Of a stretch of 7,395 nt of DNA, positions 1 to 5,763 are shown piece after piece. Every line of letters starts with the position of its first letter. Within the stretch, counting starts at the first letter, position 1. The position numbers and the translations under genes are program-made. This DNA is from Legionellaceae bacterium. Its GTDB lineage: Bacteria > Pseudomonadota > Gammaproteobacteria > Legionellales > Legionellaceae. The DNA is taken from assembly GCA_947473535.1 (NCBI GenBank), contig CANJFK010000037.1:1-7395 (forward strand), written 5' to 3'. Below the pieces are notes generated by a model. The model ran no database searches, had not been told where the DNA came from, and saw only the letters and a program-made list of their open reading frames with translations.

Positions 1-724
1 GTTAATGCAGTTAGCTGGTATTCAGGCGATATACCCTGGCCCCAACACAAGTCGTCGAAACAAGTTGCATGCAGTTCACCCTTATTTATTGAGGGAGCTG
101 GAGATCATTCGCCCCAATCAGGTGTGGATGGTTGATATTACACATCTGCGCCTGAATGGCGGATTCATGTACTTGGTAGCCTTGATTGACGTGCATAGCC
201 GGTATATTGTTAGCTGGTCATTGTCGAACACCATGGATACGTTGTTCTGTCTTGATTCGCTGAAGAAAGGTCTGCTTTGCGCACAGCCAGAAATCATTAA
301 TAGTGATCAGGGTTGTCAGTTCACCAGTGAAGATTGGGTGGATTATTTAAATGAATGGAATATTAATATCAGCATGACAGGCAAAGGACGATGCCTTGAT
401 AATGTTTATATAGAGCGGTTTTGGCGCAGATTTAAGCGCGAAAATTTTATATCAATAAGGTAAAAGAGCTACGAGCCGCCATTGAAGAGTACGTTGAATT
501 TTATAATCACGGACGTTGGCATCAATCGTTGAATTATAAAACCCCTGCTGAAGTTTACTTCGAGTGGGAACGGGAGGCTTGTGGATATGTGGACGCGTCC
601 TTCGGACCAGACATCCGGACCCATATCACTTTAATGCATGAAAATAGACAAATTTTTTTGATGCAAAAACGGAGTATGAAGAGATTATTGGTAACTTTTC
701 TGTCTAAACTTTTTCAAAGTGGCC
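1..724 (+). mobile_element. IS3-family insertion sequence, right-hand part
   Basis: This is the 3' portion of an IS3-family element; its left end and orfA lie outside the window. The coding content is an OrfB-type DDE transposase read on the plus strand. A plausible right terminal inverted repeat lies around 700-724 (CTGTCT, then an A/T-rich stretch, then AGTGGCC). Its reverse complement, which starts GGCCACTTT and ends AGACAG, resembles in layout the left end of the second IS3-family remnant at 3976, but the two are not identical, so these are probably related rather than the same element. The exact right boundary is uncertain by several bases because the transposase frame runs on to 744 and no target duplication can be seen. 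Confidence 0.75.
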
Positions 725-744
725 GCGGGAAACACGGACCTTAA
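2..744 (+). pseudogene. IS3-family transposase OrfB, 5'-truncated by the window and frameshifted
   Basis: This is the DDE integrase-fold (rve) transposase of an IS3-family element, which would cut and join the IS ends. The frame is open to the window edge (a Leu codon at 2-4 precedes the first Met), so the apparent start at 5 is internal; LMQLAGIQAIYPGPNTS is a typical mid-OrfB sequence. Numbering from that Met, the catalytic residues are D44 (WMVDITHL), D101 (NSDQGCQFTS) and E137 (YIERFWRRFK), with 35 residues between the second D and E as expected for IS3. After ENF the frame fails and stops at 461-463. The expected continuation (YINKVKELRAAIEEYVEFYN, then HGRWHQSLNYKTPAEVYFEW) is read in the next frame from about 443 to 744. 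Adding one T to the TTTT run near 439-442 restores N-F-Y-I-N, so a single-base deletion is the simplest explanation. The last 50 or so residues are not a recognisable family tail and may run past the IS end. Confidence 0.85.
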
Positions 745-801
745 CGGATTTTTTTATCGTAAAATTTGGTCAATTTATTTAATAAACATGCAAAATGACA
801 T

Positions 802-806
802 AAGGA
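802..806 (+). promoter_or_regulatory. Ribosome binding site deciding the barrel-protein start
   Basis: AAGGA lies five bases before the ATG at 812. The open frame extends upstream to 719, but those codons run through the IS end. Only the 812 start yields a proper signal peptide directly after a Shine-Dalgarno sequence. An in-frame ATG at 788 has no comparable site. I see no convincing sigma70 promoter in 725-800; TTGGTC at 766 lacks a good -10 partner. Confidence 0.7.
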
Positions 807-811
807 TATGT

Positions 812-1642
812 ATGATTTATAAAAAAAGCAGAAGCAATGCTTTGATGTGCTTGACGATAGTGGGGTTGGCTATACAGACCACAGATCTTCAAGCAACTGA
901 GCCTGTTTCAAAACAGCGTCCCTCCACGTTGTTTGCCAAGCGTTGGTGGTTTTCTCCTGTATTAACGGTTTCGTCCGGCGCTGAATTTGCTAAGGTAGGT
1001 TCCTCTCAAACCTTGAGTATGAATGGTGATTTCACGACATATCAATATGCATCCAGTGGCTCTTCCTCAAACCAAGCATTTTGGGGTGGATTTTTAGGCA
1101 CAGAAATTTCTTTGCAGCAACAACGATTCTTGCAATTGGGGATTAGCTTCTACGCTCCAAACAGCTTTTCTTCTGGTACAGGCATCTTAACTCAGGGGGT
1201 TGATCCTGCATCGTCAGATCAATTTACATATCATTACAAGGTCAAAAACAGGTTATTTCTCGCTGAAGCAAAACTGTTAGGGAAAGTAAAAGAGCATTTA
1301 CATCCTTACGTCTCGTTAGGATTGGGTGCAGCATTCAATCAAGCATATGCCTACACCACGAATGTGCCATTTTCATTAACATTTACGCCAGAATTCACTA
1401 ACCATTCGACAACATCTTTTGCATATAGTGTGGGTGTAGGTATTGATGTCGATATTCATCAAAACTGGCGTTTGGGGGCAGGTTATCGTTTTGTGGGTTT
1501 AGGTCAAGCAAATTTGGGAAATGGACTCATTGATACCACATCTTTTACCAGTACGTTGACTCAATCAAATCTCTACGCTCAAACAGTTATGGCGCAGCTC
1601 ACGTATCTATTTCCTGAAGGAAGTCAAAATGATAAAAAATAA
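812..1642 (+). CDS. Outer-membrane beta-barrel protein (opacity/OmpW-like size, Legionella-type family)
   Basis: Predicted 276-residue outer-membrane barrel of unknown specific function. Residues 1-28 form a Sec signal peptide: basic MIYKKSRS, hydrophobic core about 10-21, probable cleavage after LQA at 28. The mature part shows alternating polar/hydrophobic, aromatic-rich strands with Gly-rich turns (near WWFSPVLTVSSG, FLQLGISFYAP, VSLGLGAAFNQAYAY, YSVGVGIDVDI, WRLGAGYRFVGLG and AQLTYLF). This fits roughly eight strands and resembles small beta-barrel proteins that I recall as abundant in Legionella. The chain does not end at the usual C-terminal Phe of the beta-signal: nine polar residues (PEGSQNDKK) follow TYLF. 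Those codons overlap the start of the next gene by 14 bp, so the tail may be a consequence of coupling. The gene is intact, with no frameshift. Membership in the barrel class is well supported; any ligand, pore or adhesin role is not visible. Confidence 0.85.
   Translation: MIYKKSRSNALMCLTIVGLAIQTTDLQATEPVSKQRPSTLFAKRWWFSPVLTVSSGAEFAKVGSSQTLSMNGDFTTYQYASSGSSSNQAFWGGFLGTEISLQQQRFLQLGISFYAPNSFSSGTGILTQGVDPASSDQFTYHYKVKNRLFLAEAKLLGKVKEHLHPYVSLGLGAAFNQAYAYTTNVPFSLTFTPEFTNHSTTSFAYSVGVGIDVDIHQNWRLGAGYRFVGLGQANLGNGLIDTTSFTSTLTQSNLYAQTVMAQLTYLFPEGSQNDKK
1617..1623 (+). promoter_or_regulatory. Ribosome binding site inside the barrel gene, for the NHL protein
   Basis: AAGGAAG lies within the last codons of the upstream gene, five bases before the ATG at 1629. 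Its position inside the barrel gene, combined with the 14-bp gene overlap, points to translational coupling of the two genes on one transcript. Confidence 0.7.
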
Positions 1643-3956
1643 TTGGATGATGTCTTTGTTTGCATTTTTTGTATTGATTATGATCAGCTCAATCAACTAT
1701 GCCTTGCCTTACAATATAACTCCAAAAGCAGGTACTTCGTTACCAACTCAGTTGGTAACCGGATCTACTGTCACGGCGCTTTACACGGTAAAAAACAACA
1801 CTAACCGAACACTGTCTGCTGGGTTTGTTAAATATTTGCCGTCTAACGTGACGCAAGTGACTGTAGATAGTAATTATCCAGATTTATGCAGTTCAACCTT
1901 CACTTTAACACCGCCTGGGCCGGGTGACAGTTGTACGTTAGAGCTTGCGGTTACTGGTGCGGTTAGTTCGGCCAATCCTGATCCACATCAACACTTGTTT
2001 GTTTGCAACCCCAATGTGCCAGCTTGTGCAGGTACTGTATATCCACTAAATGTTACCGCACTAACGTCCACGATTAGCGGGACGGTGCAATCAGGTGGTA
2101 CGGTATCTAAATTACCGCTTGTAGGCGCGTTAGTTACTATTTATGGATCAAATCAGTCATCAGCGACAGTTTTAGGTACCGCAATAACCAATAGTTCTGG
2201 GAAATTTTATGTGCATATTCCTGCGTCGTTGGTTTCATACACAATTTACTATGCTATCGCGAGTTTAAATACCACGACGCAGCTGGCTGCGGTATTAGGC
2301 GAAACCCTCCCATCAAGCATTACTATTAATGAAATGACTACCGTTGGCGCTGCATTTTCAATGGCTCAATTTTTTCAGGATGATCATCAAATTGTTGGTA
2401 AGACCCTAGGGTTAAAAATTGCTGCAGGCATGAATGATAATCTTGTTTCTATAGAGCAAGGTGCTTTATCGCCGATTATTATGACATCCCCCAATGCAGA
2501 TCAAACCAATTCAATGCGATCAGTTAGCTCATTATCAAATCTGATTTCAAGCTGTGTGCAAAATGTAGCAGAAGCATGTTCCGATCTTTTTTCTGCAACA
2601 ACCGTTCCTGGCGGAGTTGCACCTATCAATACCCTGCAAGCACTACTAAATATAGTCCATAATCCAGCAAATAATGTATCAAAAATTAACACTTTGGCAC
2701 ACAGCTTGCAGATTTATACGCCCGATTTGGCACTTTCTCCGGATGCATGGACCCTAGCCTTAAAATTTAACAATACAGGGGATGACAACTTTCTTTTCGG
2801 CGCTCCAGCAAATGTAGCATTTGATTCGAACGGATATGCGTGGATTACTAACAATCTCATCCAGGGCACACCTGACTCCAGCAATTTTATTGTCGTGCTT
2901 AAACCAAATGGACAACCTGCGGATGGAGTTAACAATCCAATTGTTTCTCCGGTATTTGGAGGTGGGATTTTGGGTCAGGGTTTCGGAATTTCAATTGATC
3001 ACAATGGTTCTATATGGTCGGGGAACTTTGGTTGGGGCTCGTGTGATACTTGTATACCTGAGGATGGTTCTGTTACTCAACTTACATCCACGGGCATCCC
3101 TGTTTCAGGTCCAAGCGGTTACATATCTTCTACCCATCGGGTGCAGGGAATCGTGCCGGATCAAGATAACAATATATGGATTGCAAGCTATGAGAATGAT
3201 CGAGTAGTCGTATTCCCCAATGGTGATCCAAATTCCGAAATTGTTTATCAGGAGCCCACAAAAAGCGGGCCTTTTGATGTCGCTATTGATCAGAATGGCG
3301 ACGCATGGGTAACAAATCCTTCGACATCCACCGATCCTATTGCCTCCACCTTGAGCAAATATACATATGCGAATGGCGCTATCACTCAAGCTTTCAATCT
3401 TACCATAGGCGAGAGCCTCAAAGAAGTTTCTATTGATTCACAAGGCAATGCATGGATCGCTTCAACTCGTGACTCCAGCATCTACATGGTTAATTCAGCA
3501 GGAAATGATACTCATCAATATACAAATATAGGTGGTATGTCTGGGCCGTGGGGCGTCACTCTCGACGGAAACGATCATGTTTGGGTGGCTAATTTTGGAC
3601 CACAAGGAGACCCTCTACTTCAACCTTCATCAGTGACAGAGCTTTGTGGCGTAAATACGGCTTCTTGTCCCCAAGGTAGTACTACAGGAGATGCTATATC
3701 GCCATCAACTGGCTATACACTGCCCTCAGCAGGGAGCCAGGTATTACTTCATAATGGTGAGCCGCTGAACGGCCCTGGGGCAGAACCCGTGTTCTCGCCA
3801 TTGATGCGATTGACACAGGTTATTCCTGATCAAGCCGGCAACATTTGGGCTATCAATAACTGGAAGAGGTTGCCGTACAATTCAGATCAATTTAATCCCG
3901 GTGGAGATGGAGTAGTGGTGTTTATTGGCCTTGCTAAACCACCGTCTACTAATTAG
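1629..3956 (+). CDS. Exported NHL-repeat (seven-motif beta-propeller) protein with carboxypeptidase-regulatory-like domain
   Basis: 775 residues; specific function unknown. Residues 1-25 are a signal peptide (hydrophobic stretch about 8-22, likely cleavage after NYA). About 26-145 is a beta-rich Cys-containing domain (C87/C102, C126/C133). About 148-215 looks like a carboxypeptidase regulatory-like beta-sandwich (STISGTVQSGG, then VGALVTIYG and SSGKFYVHIP). About 250-380 is a mostly helical linker with a segment typical of NHL proteins (APINTLQALLNIVHNPANN, then SPDAWTLALKF). From about 390 to 745 there are seven D-x-x-(G/N/D)-x-x-W motifs with W at 405, 463, 517, 560, 609, 652 and 740, as in NHL or Vgb-type propellers. 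The C-terminus (NPGGDGVVVFIGLAKP) also looks natural. All ten cysteines occur in close pairs (also 309/317, 472/475, 673/680), suggesting disulfides and life outside the cytoplasm. It shares a 14-bp overlap with the barrel gene, so the pair may act together at the cell surface; that is inference. Confidence 0.85.
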   Translation: MIKNNWMMSLFAFFVLIMISSINYALPYNITPKAGTSLPTQLVTGSTVTALYTVKNNTNRTLSAGFVKYLPSNVTQVTVDSNYPDLCSSTFTLTPPGPGDSCTLELAVTGAVSSANPDPHQHLFVCNPNVPACAGTVYPLNVTALTSTISGTVQSGGTVSKLPLVGALVTIYGSNQSSATVLGTAITNSSGKFYVHIPASLVSYTIYYAIASLNTTTQLAAVLGETLPSSITINEMTTVGAAFSMAQFFQDDHQIVGKTLGLKIAAGMNDNLVSIEQGALSPIIMTSPNADQTNSMRSVSSLSNLISSCVQNVAEACSDLFSATTVPGGVAPINTLQALLNIVHNPANNVSKINTLAHSLQIYTPDLALSPDAWTLALKFNNTGDDNFLFGAPANVAFDSNGYAWITNNLIQGTPDSSNFIVVLKPNGQPADGVNNPIVSPVFGGGILGQGFGISIDHNGSIWSGNFGWGSCDTCIPEDGSVTQLTSTGIPVSGPSGYISSTHRVQGIVPDQDNNIWIASYENDRVVVFPNGDPNSEIVYQEPTKSGPFDVAIDQNGDAWVTNPSTSTDPIASTLSKYTYANGAITQAFNLTIGESLKEVSIDSQGNAWIASTRDSSIYMVNSAGNDTHQYTNIGGMSGPWGVTLDGNDHVWVANFGPQGDPLLQPSSVTELCGVNTASCPQGSTTGDAISPSTGYTLPSAGSQVLLHNGEPLNGPGAEPVFSPLMRLTQVIPDQAGNIWAINNWKRLPYNSDQFNPGGDGVVVFIGLAKPPSTN

Positions 3957-3975
3957 GGGGCCTGTGGAAGAGTAG

Positions 3976-4182
3976 TGGACCCCAAAAATGAGACAGTAGT
4001 GTAAAATATAACTATTGGTTCAAGGGGTTTTACAAATGGCTAAAAAAACGTTCAGTTCAGAGTTCAAGGCAAAGGTGGCTATTGAGGCACTCAAAGGTCA
4101 TAAGACGACGAATGAATTAGCAACTGAATTTGAGGTGCATCCCACACAGATTAACAGTTGGAAAAAACAGTTATTGGACGAG
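3976..4182 (+). mobile_element. Left end of a second IS3-family element, truncated
   Basis: A terminal inverted-repeat-like sequence starts TGGACCCC at 3976 and continues AAAAATGAGACAG to 3996, in the expected place about 40 bp before an orfA start. The element stops being recognisable at about 4177-4182, where the sequence switches to a tyrosine-recombinase reading frame. The rest of orfA, all of orfB and the right end are missing. The exact left border could be a few bases earlier (AGTAG precedes the TGG). It begins only about 20 bp after the NHL gene stop. Confidence 0.75.
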
Positions 4183-4224
4183 TTTACAAGAGCTGCAAAT
4201 GTTAGGAGGGTGGTCAAGTTTTGA
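4036..4224 (+). pseudogene. IS3-family OrfA (helix-turn-helix subunit), truncated and fused out of frame
   Basis: OrfA of an IS3-family element is the DNA-binding N-terminal part of the transposase. I start it at ATG 4036, eight bases after AAGGGG at 4022-4027, giving MAKKTFSSEFKAKVAIEALK, which is the standard OrfA opening. The HTH_Tnp_1-type helix-turn-helix covers about residues 8-47 (TTNELATEFEVHPTQINSWK). Family resemblance ends at about KKQLLDE, residues 43-49. The last residues before the stop at 4222-4224 are the recombinase sequence read in the wrong frame. OrfAs are usually about 90-100 residues, so half is missing and the -1 frameshift region with orfB is gone. Non-functional as a transposase. 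Confidence 0.8.
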
Positions 4225-4324
4225 GATGGTTTTGCGTTATGCGCATCTCTCAAGTGATCATTTACGTGATGCTGCAGATCGAATTGGCTCGATGAAATTA
4301 AGGGGTAATTTTGCTGGGAATTAA
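4182..4324 (+). pseudogene. Phage-type tyrosine recombinase (integrase), C-terminal remnant
   Basis: About the last 47 codons of an integrase that would insert an island or prophage at an attachment site. The frame reads TSLQELQMLGGWSSFEMVLR, then YAHLSSDHLRDAADRIGSMK and a short tail. LGGWSS-(x)n-YAHL is the characteristic C-terminal block of phage integrases: the W-S region and the catalytic Tyr of RYAHL, here at 4239-4241 or so. The upstream catalytic Arg/His-x-x-Arg region is missing; it was replaced by IS3-family orfA sequence, joined within about 4176-4182. The gene ends 93 bp from the tRNA-Arg fragment and points at it, the usual place for a tRNA-site integrase. No plausible start of its own remains. 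Confidence 0.8.
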
Positions 4325-4370
4325 AAAAAGTGGGGAAAAAATTGTGACAAATTTGCTACACCCACTTTTT
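4325..4370. terminator. Perfect 10-bp inverted repeat after the integrase remnant
   Basis: AAAAAGTGGG (4325-4334) pairs perfectly with CCCACTTTTT (4361-4370) around a 26-base spacer. The spacer contains a weaker inner inverted repeat (TTGT-G-ACAA). It lies directly after the integrase stop, with A-run and T-run flanks, so it could act as a terminator in either direction. The loop is long for a classic intrinsic terminator and the G/C part is only about five pairs, so activity is uncertain. A recombinase or regulator binding site near the attachment site is an alternative. Confidence 0.45.
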
Positions 4371-4416
4371 CAACTTTCTACAAACTTACGCAACTACTTG
4401 ATAAATCCACTAAAAA

Positions 4417-4465
4417 TGGTGCGCCCGGAAGGAATTGAACCTCCGACCCTCTGGTTCGTAGCCAG
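4417..4465 (-). tRNA. tRNA-Arg(ACG), 3' half only (attachment-site remnant)
   Basis: Read on the minus strand, this is the 3' half of a tRNA. It has an anticodon stem-loop with loop CTACGAA (anticodon ACG, Arg), variable loop GGGTC, T-stem GGAGG with T-loop TTCAATT and CCTTC, acceptor strand CGGGCGC, discriminator A and encoded CCA. Four of five anticodon-stem pairs are present (CTGG/CCAG). Upstream of that the sequence is no longer tRNA: no D-arm and no GCGCCCG 5' acceptor strand. It therefore cannot make a tRNA. Identity running from the anticodon stem to the CCA is the classic extent of a tRNA-embedded attachment core for tyrosine integrases. The tRNA orientation puts its missing 5' half, and hence island interior, on the higher-coordinate side. 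Confidence 0.85.
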
Positions 4466-4524
4466 TGGGCCTCAAATGAAATTCATTTAAAATCAATAAC
4501 CTGCGATGCATCAATACGACGAAC

Positions 4525-4544
4525 TACTGCCTAGTACTGCCTGG
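4525..4544. repeat. Tandem 10-bp direct repeat beside the attachment core
   Basis: TACTGCCTAG is followed immediately by TACTGCCTGG, matching at nine of ten positions. It lies about 60 bp from the tRNA fragment in a stretch with no gene. A pair of recombinase arm-type or excisionase sites is possible; no function is demonstrated by sequence alone. Confidence 0.5.
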
Positions 4545-4565
4545 GACGGCCACTTACCGCGTTAG

Positions 4566-4585
4566 TTTGGCACGTTTTGGGCACA
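4566..4585. repeat. Short direct repeat TTTGG(G)CAC
   Basis: TTTGGCAC (4566-4573) recurs as TTTGGGCAC (4576-4584), ten bases on, one helical turn apart. Like the repeat at 4525, it sits between the attachment core and the next gene. Spacing of one turn is compatible with a protein-binding array, but two short copies may also be chance. Confidence 0.35.
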
Positions 4586-4598
4586 GTATTTATGGGAC

Positions 4599-4626
4599 TT
4601 GGTTATTTGTAGAAAAATCATATAAT
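4599..4626 (+). promoter_or_regulatory. Sigma70-type promoter of the Ntn-hydrolase-like gene
   Basis: TTGGTT (4599-4604), 16 bases, then a perfect TATAAT (4621-4626). The start of transcription would fall near 4633, leaving a leader of about 45 bases before the ATG at 4678. The -10 is consensus; the -35 matches only its TTG strongly. Confidence 0.6.
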
Positions 4627-4632
4627 GCTGAC

Positions 4633-4649
4633 ATATTTGAAGTAAATAT
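4633..4649. promoter_or_regulatory. Palindrome at the likely transcription start, operator candidate
   Basis: ATATTT (4633-4638), five bases, then AAATAT (4644-4649): a perfect 6-bp inverted repeat positioned just at the predicted +1 of the promoter above. A repressor bound here would block initiation. The arms are all A/T, so coincidence in an AT-rich leader is quite possible. Confidence 0.3.
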
Positions 4650-4677
4650 TTCTGTAGCTGTTGTTTAGGTGAAAATA

Positions 4678-4941
4678 ATGACTCTTATTTATGGGGTTGC
4701 TACGCAAGACATAGGATTTATGGTTGCAGATACTCGTTTGACATATAAGGCAGAGGAGAATAAAGGCCCAGTAGGAGCTAGAGGAGAGTGGCACGCATTA
4801 AAAATACAAATCCTTAATCCTCATATTGCAATTGCATTTTCTGGACATGTTAGTACTTCATTAAAATTAATACATAATATTGCAGAAGAGTTAAGCTGCA
4901 ACCCCAATATGATTATTGAGACTCGATTGTTTGAGCTATAG
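4678..4941 (+). pseudogene. Proteasome/HslV-like Ntn hydrolase, N-terminal fragment truncated by an IS5-family insertion
   Basis: An 87-residue fragment. I start at ATG 4678, five bases after AGGTGA (4667-4672); the GTG at 4669 is part of that ribosome site. The protein begins M-T-L-I-Y-G-V. Met removal would expose Thr1, as in HslV and proteasome beta subunits, where Thr1 is the nucleophile. Counting from that Thr, the sequence VADTRLT puts Asp at position 17, exactly the conserved Asp17. A Lys-Ile pair (LKIQIL, Lys at 41) could be Lys33 after a longer loop. IAIAFSGHVSTSLKLI resembles the following strand and AFAGxxADA turn. Known relatives are about 170-240 residues, so roughly the second half is missing. 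The stop codon TAG at 4939-4941 is completed by the first base of the IS. The family call is by motif only; substrates and any partner are unknown. The rest of the gene should lie beyond the IS element, to the right of the window. Confidence 0.55.
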
Positions 4942-5042
4942 GCATTGTTTCCTAGCTCATAAAATGAACATGTCGGAATGATTGGTTAAGAGCTGTGGTA
5001 TCCTTGGCGGCATTATTAATACCTTAATTTTGTGACCAAGTC

Positions 5043-5537
5043 ATGCCCAATAAATACGCTGAGAAAAAGGGTTGGAACGTTCCGAAGCAAAAGTACAAGC
5101 TAAGCAATTGGTCTGAATACAGTGATGCGTTGCGTCGTCGAGGCGAGATTGATGTTTGGCTATCGGAAGAAGCAATATCGCAATGGTATGAAAAAACTAG
5201 AGTCTATAATGGGACTGGCGCCCCAAAGCGATTTAGTAATTTTGCAATCATCACATGTCATGAAATACGACAGGTTTATCGCTTACCCCTTCGACAAGCC
5301 GAAGGTTTTATCAACTCCCTATTTCGGCTCATGAATATACCGCTTATTTGTCCTGATTTTAGCTGCTTGAGTAAGCGACTTGGGAAGCTAAATATCAAGA
5401 CTCCAAAATATAAAAAAGCGGATAAACCAGATGATGACGTACATGCTATAGCTATTGATTCTACTGGCTTGAAGCGCTTTGGACGGGGAGAATGGCATCA
5501 AGAAAGTGTGCCGCAGGCACAGAGATTAGCAGCATAG
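5043..5537 (+). pseudogene. IS5-family (IS903-like) transposase, first exon interrupted by a group II intron
   Basis: DDE transposase that would cut and join the IS5-family ends. The opening (MPNKYAEKKG, KLSNWSEYSDALRRRGEIDV), RFSNFAIITCHEIRQVYRLP, LRQAEGFINSLFRLMNIPL, DFSCLSKR and IDSTGLK-RFGRGEW are in the order and spacing of IS903/IS5 transposases. D139 of IDSTGLK (codon 5457-5459) is the first catalytic Asp; the other D and E are not in the window. Real transposase sequence ends with E154 plus one base at 5505. The last ten residues before the stop at 5535-5537 are read from the intron. The family is about 300 residues, so about half is present. Because the intron is in sense orientation, splicing could in principle restore the message. 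No strong Shine-Dalgarno sequence precedes the ATG. Confidence 0.85.
5497..5505 (+). other. IBS1 target sequence (5' exon end) of the group II intron
   Basis: The last nine bases of the 5' exon, ATCAAGAAA, are exactly complementary to TTTCTTGAT at 5771-5779, which sits in the loop of a stem (CCGGGA/TCCCGG) within intron domain I. This EBS1-IBS1 match, longer than the usual five to seven pairs, fixes the 5' splice junction at 5505/5506. Confidence 0.75.
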
Positions 5538-5763
5538 GGATATGTAGTTAATTCATGTGGAAGCTATAAGAGAGATGGCGGAAGGCCCGCCGAAGTCGGC
5601 TGTTGGGAGCTGGCTTCAAACCACCTCAAGCGGCTATGGTCAAGAGCAATGGTCGTGAGCATTGAGGAAAAGTCGGGACAAACTCGGCAGGTATAGAGTA
5701 AAAAGACGAGTTACCCCGAACCACTGTTGACGCATCGTAATCCATATAATTGACATCAAAACC

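Noticed and set aside
719..811. Using the long upstream extension of the barrel gene (start at 719 or 788).
   Set aside because: Those codons lie in the IS end and intergenic sequence, lack a ribosome site, and bury the signal peptide; ATG 812 with AAGGA five bases upstream is clearly better.
845..856. A lipoprotein signal at the Cys of ALMC in the barrel protein's leader.
   Set aside because: The residue before Cys is Met, not Gly/Ala/Ser, and the Cys is inside the hydrophobic core; a standard signal peptide with cleavage after LQA fits better.
2501..3389. Open frames on both strands within the NHL gene (2501-2692 minus, 2714-2935 minus, 2821-3207 plus, 3105-3389 minus).
   Set aside because: They are shadows of the continuous, domain-rich NHL frame, with no ribosome sites or family resemblance.
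4669..4671. GTG at 4669 as the start of the Ntn-hydrolase-like protein.
   Set aside because: The GTG is part of the AGGTGA ribosome site, and starting at ATG 4678 places Thr directly after the initiator Met, as needed for a Thr nucleophile.
4933..4958. Inverted repeat GAGCTA/TAGCTC across the IS5-family left border.
   Set aside because: Half of it is host sequence and half IS, so it was created by the insertion and is likely chance.
5122..5334. A 70-codon plus-strand frame inside the IS5-family transposase.
   Set aside because: It overlaps a clear transposase frame and has no recognisable motif.
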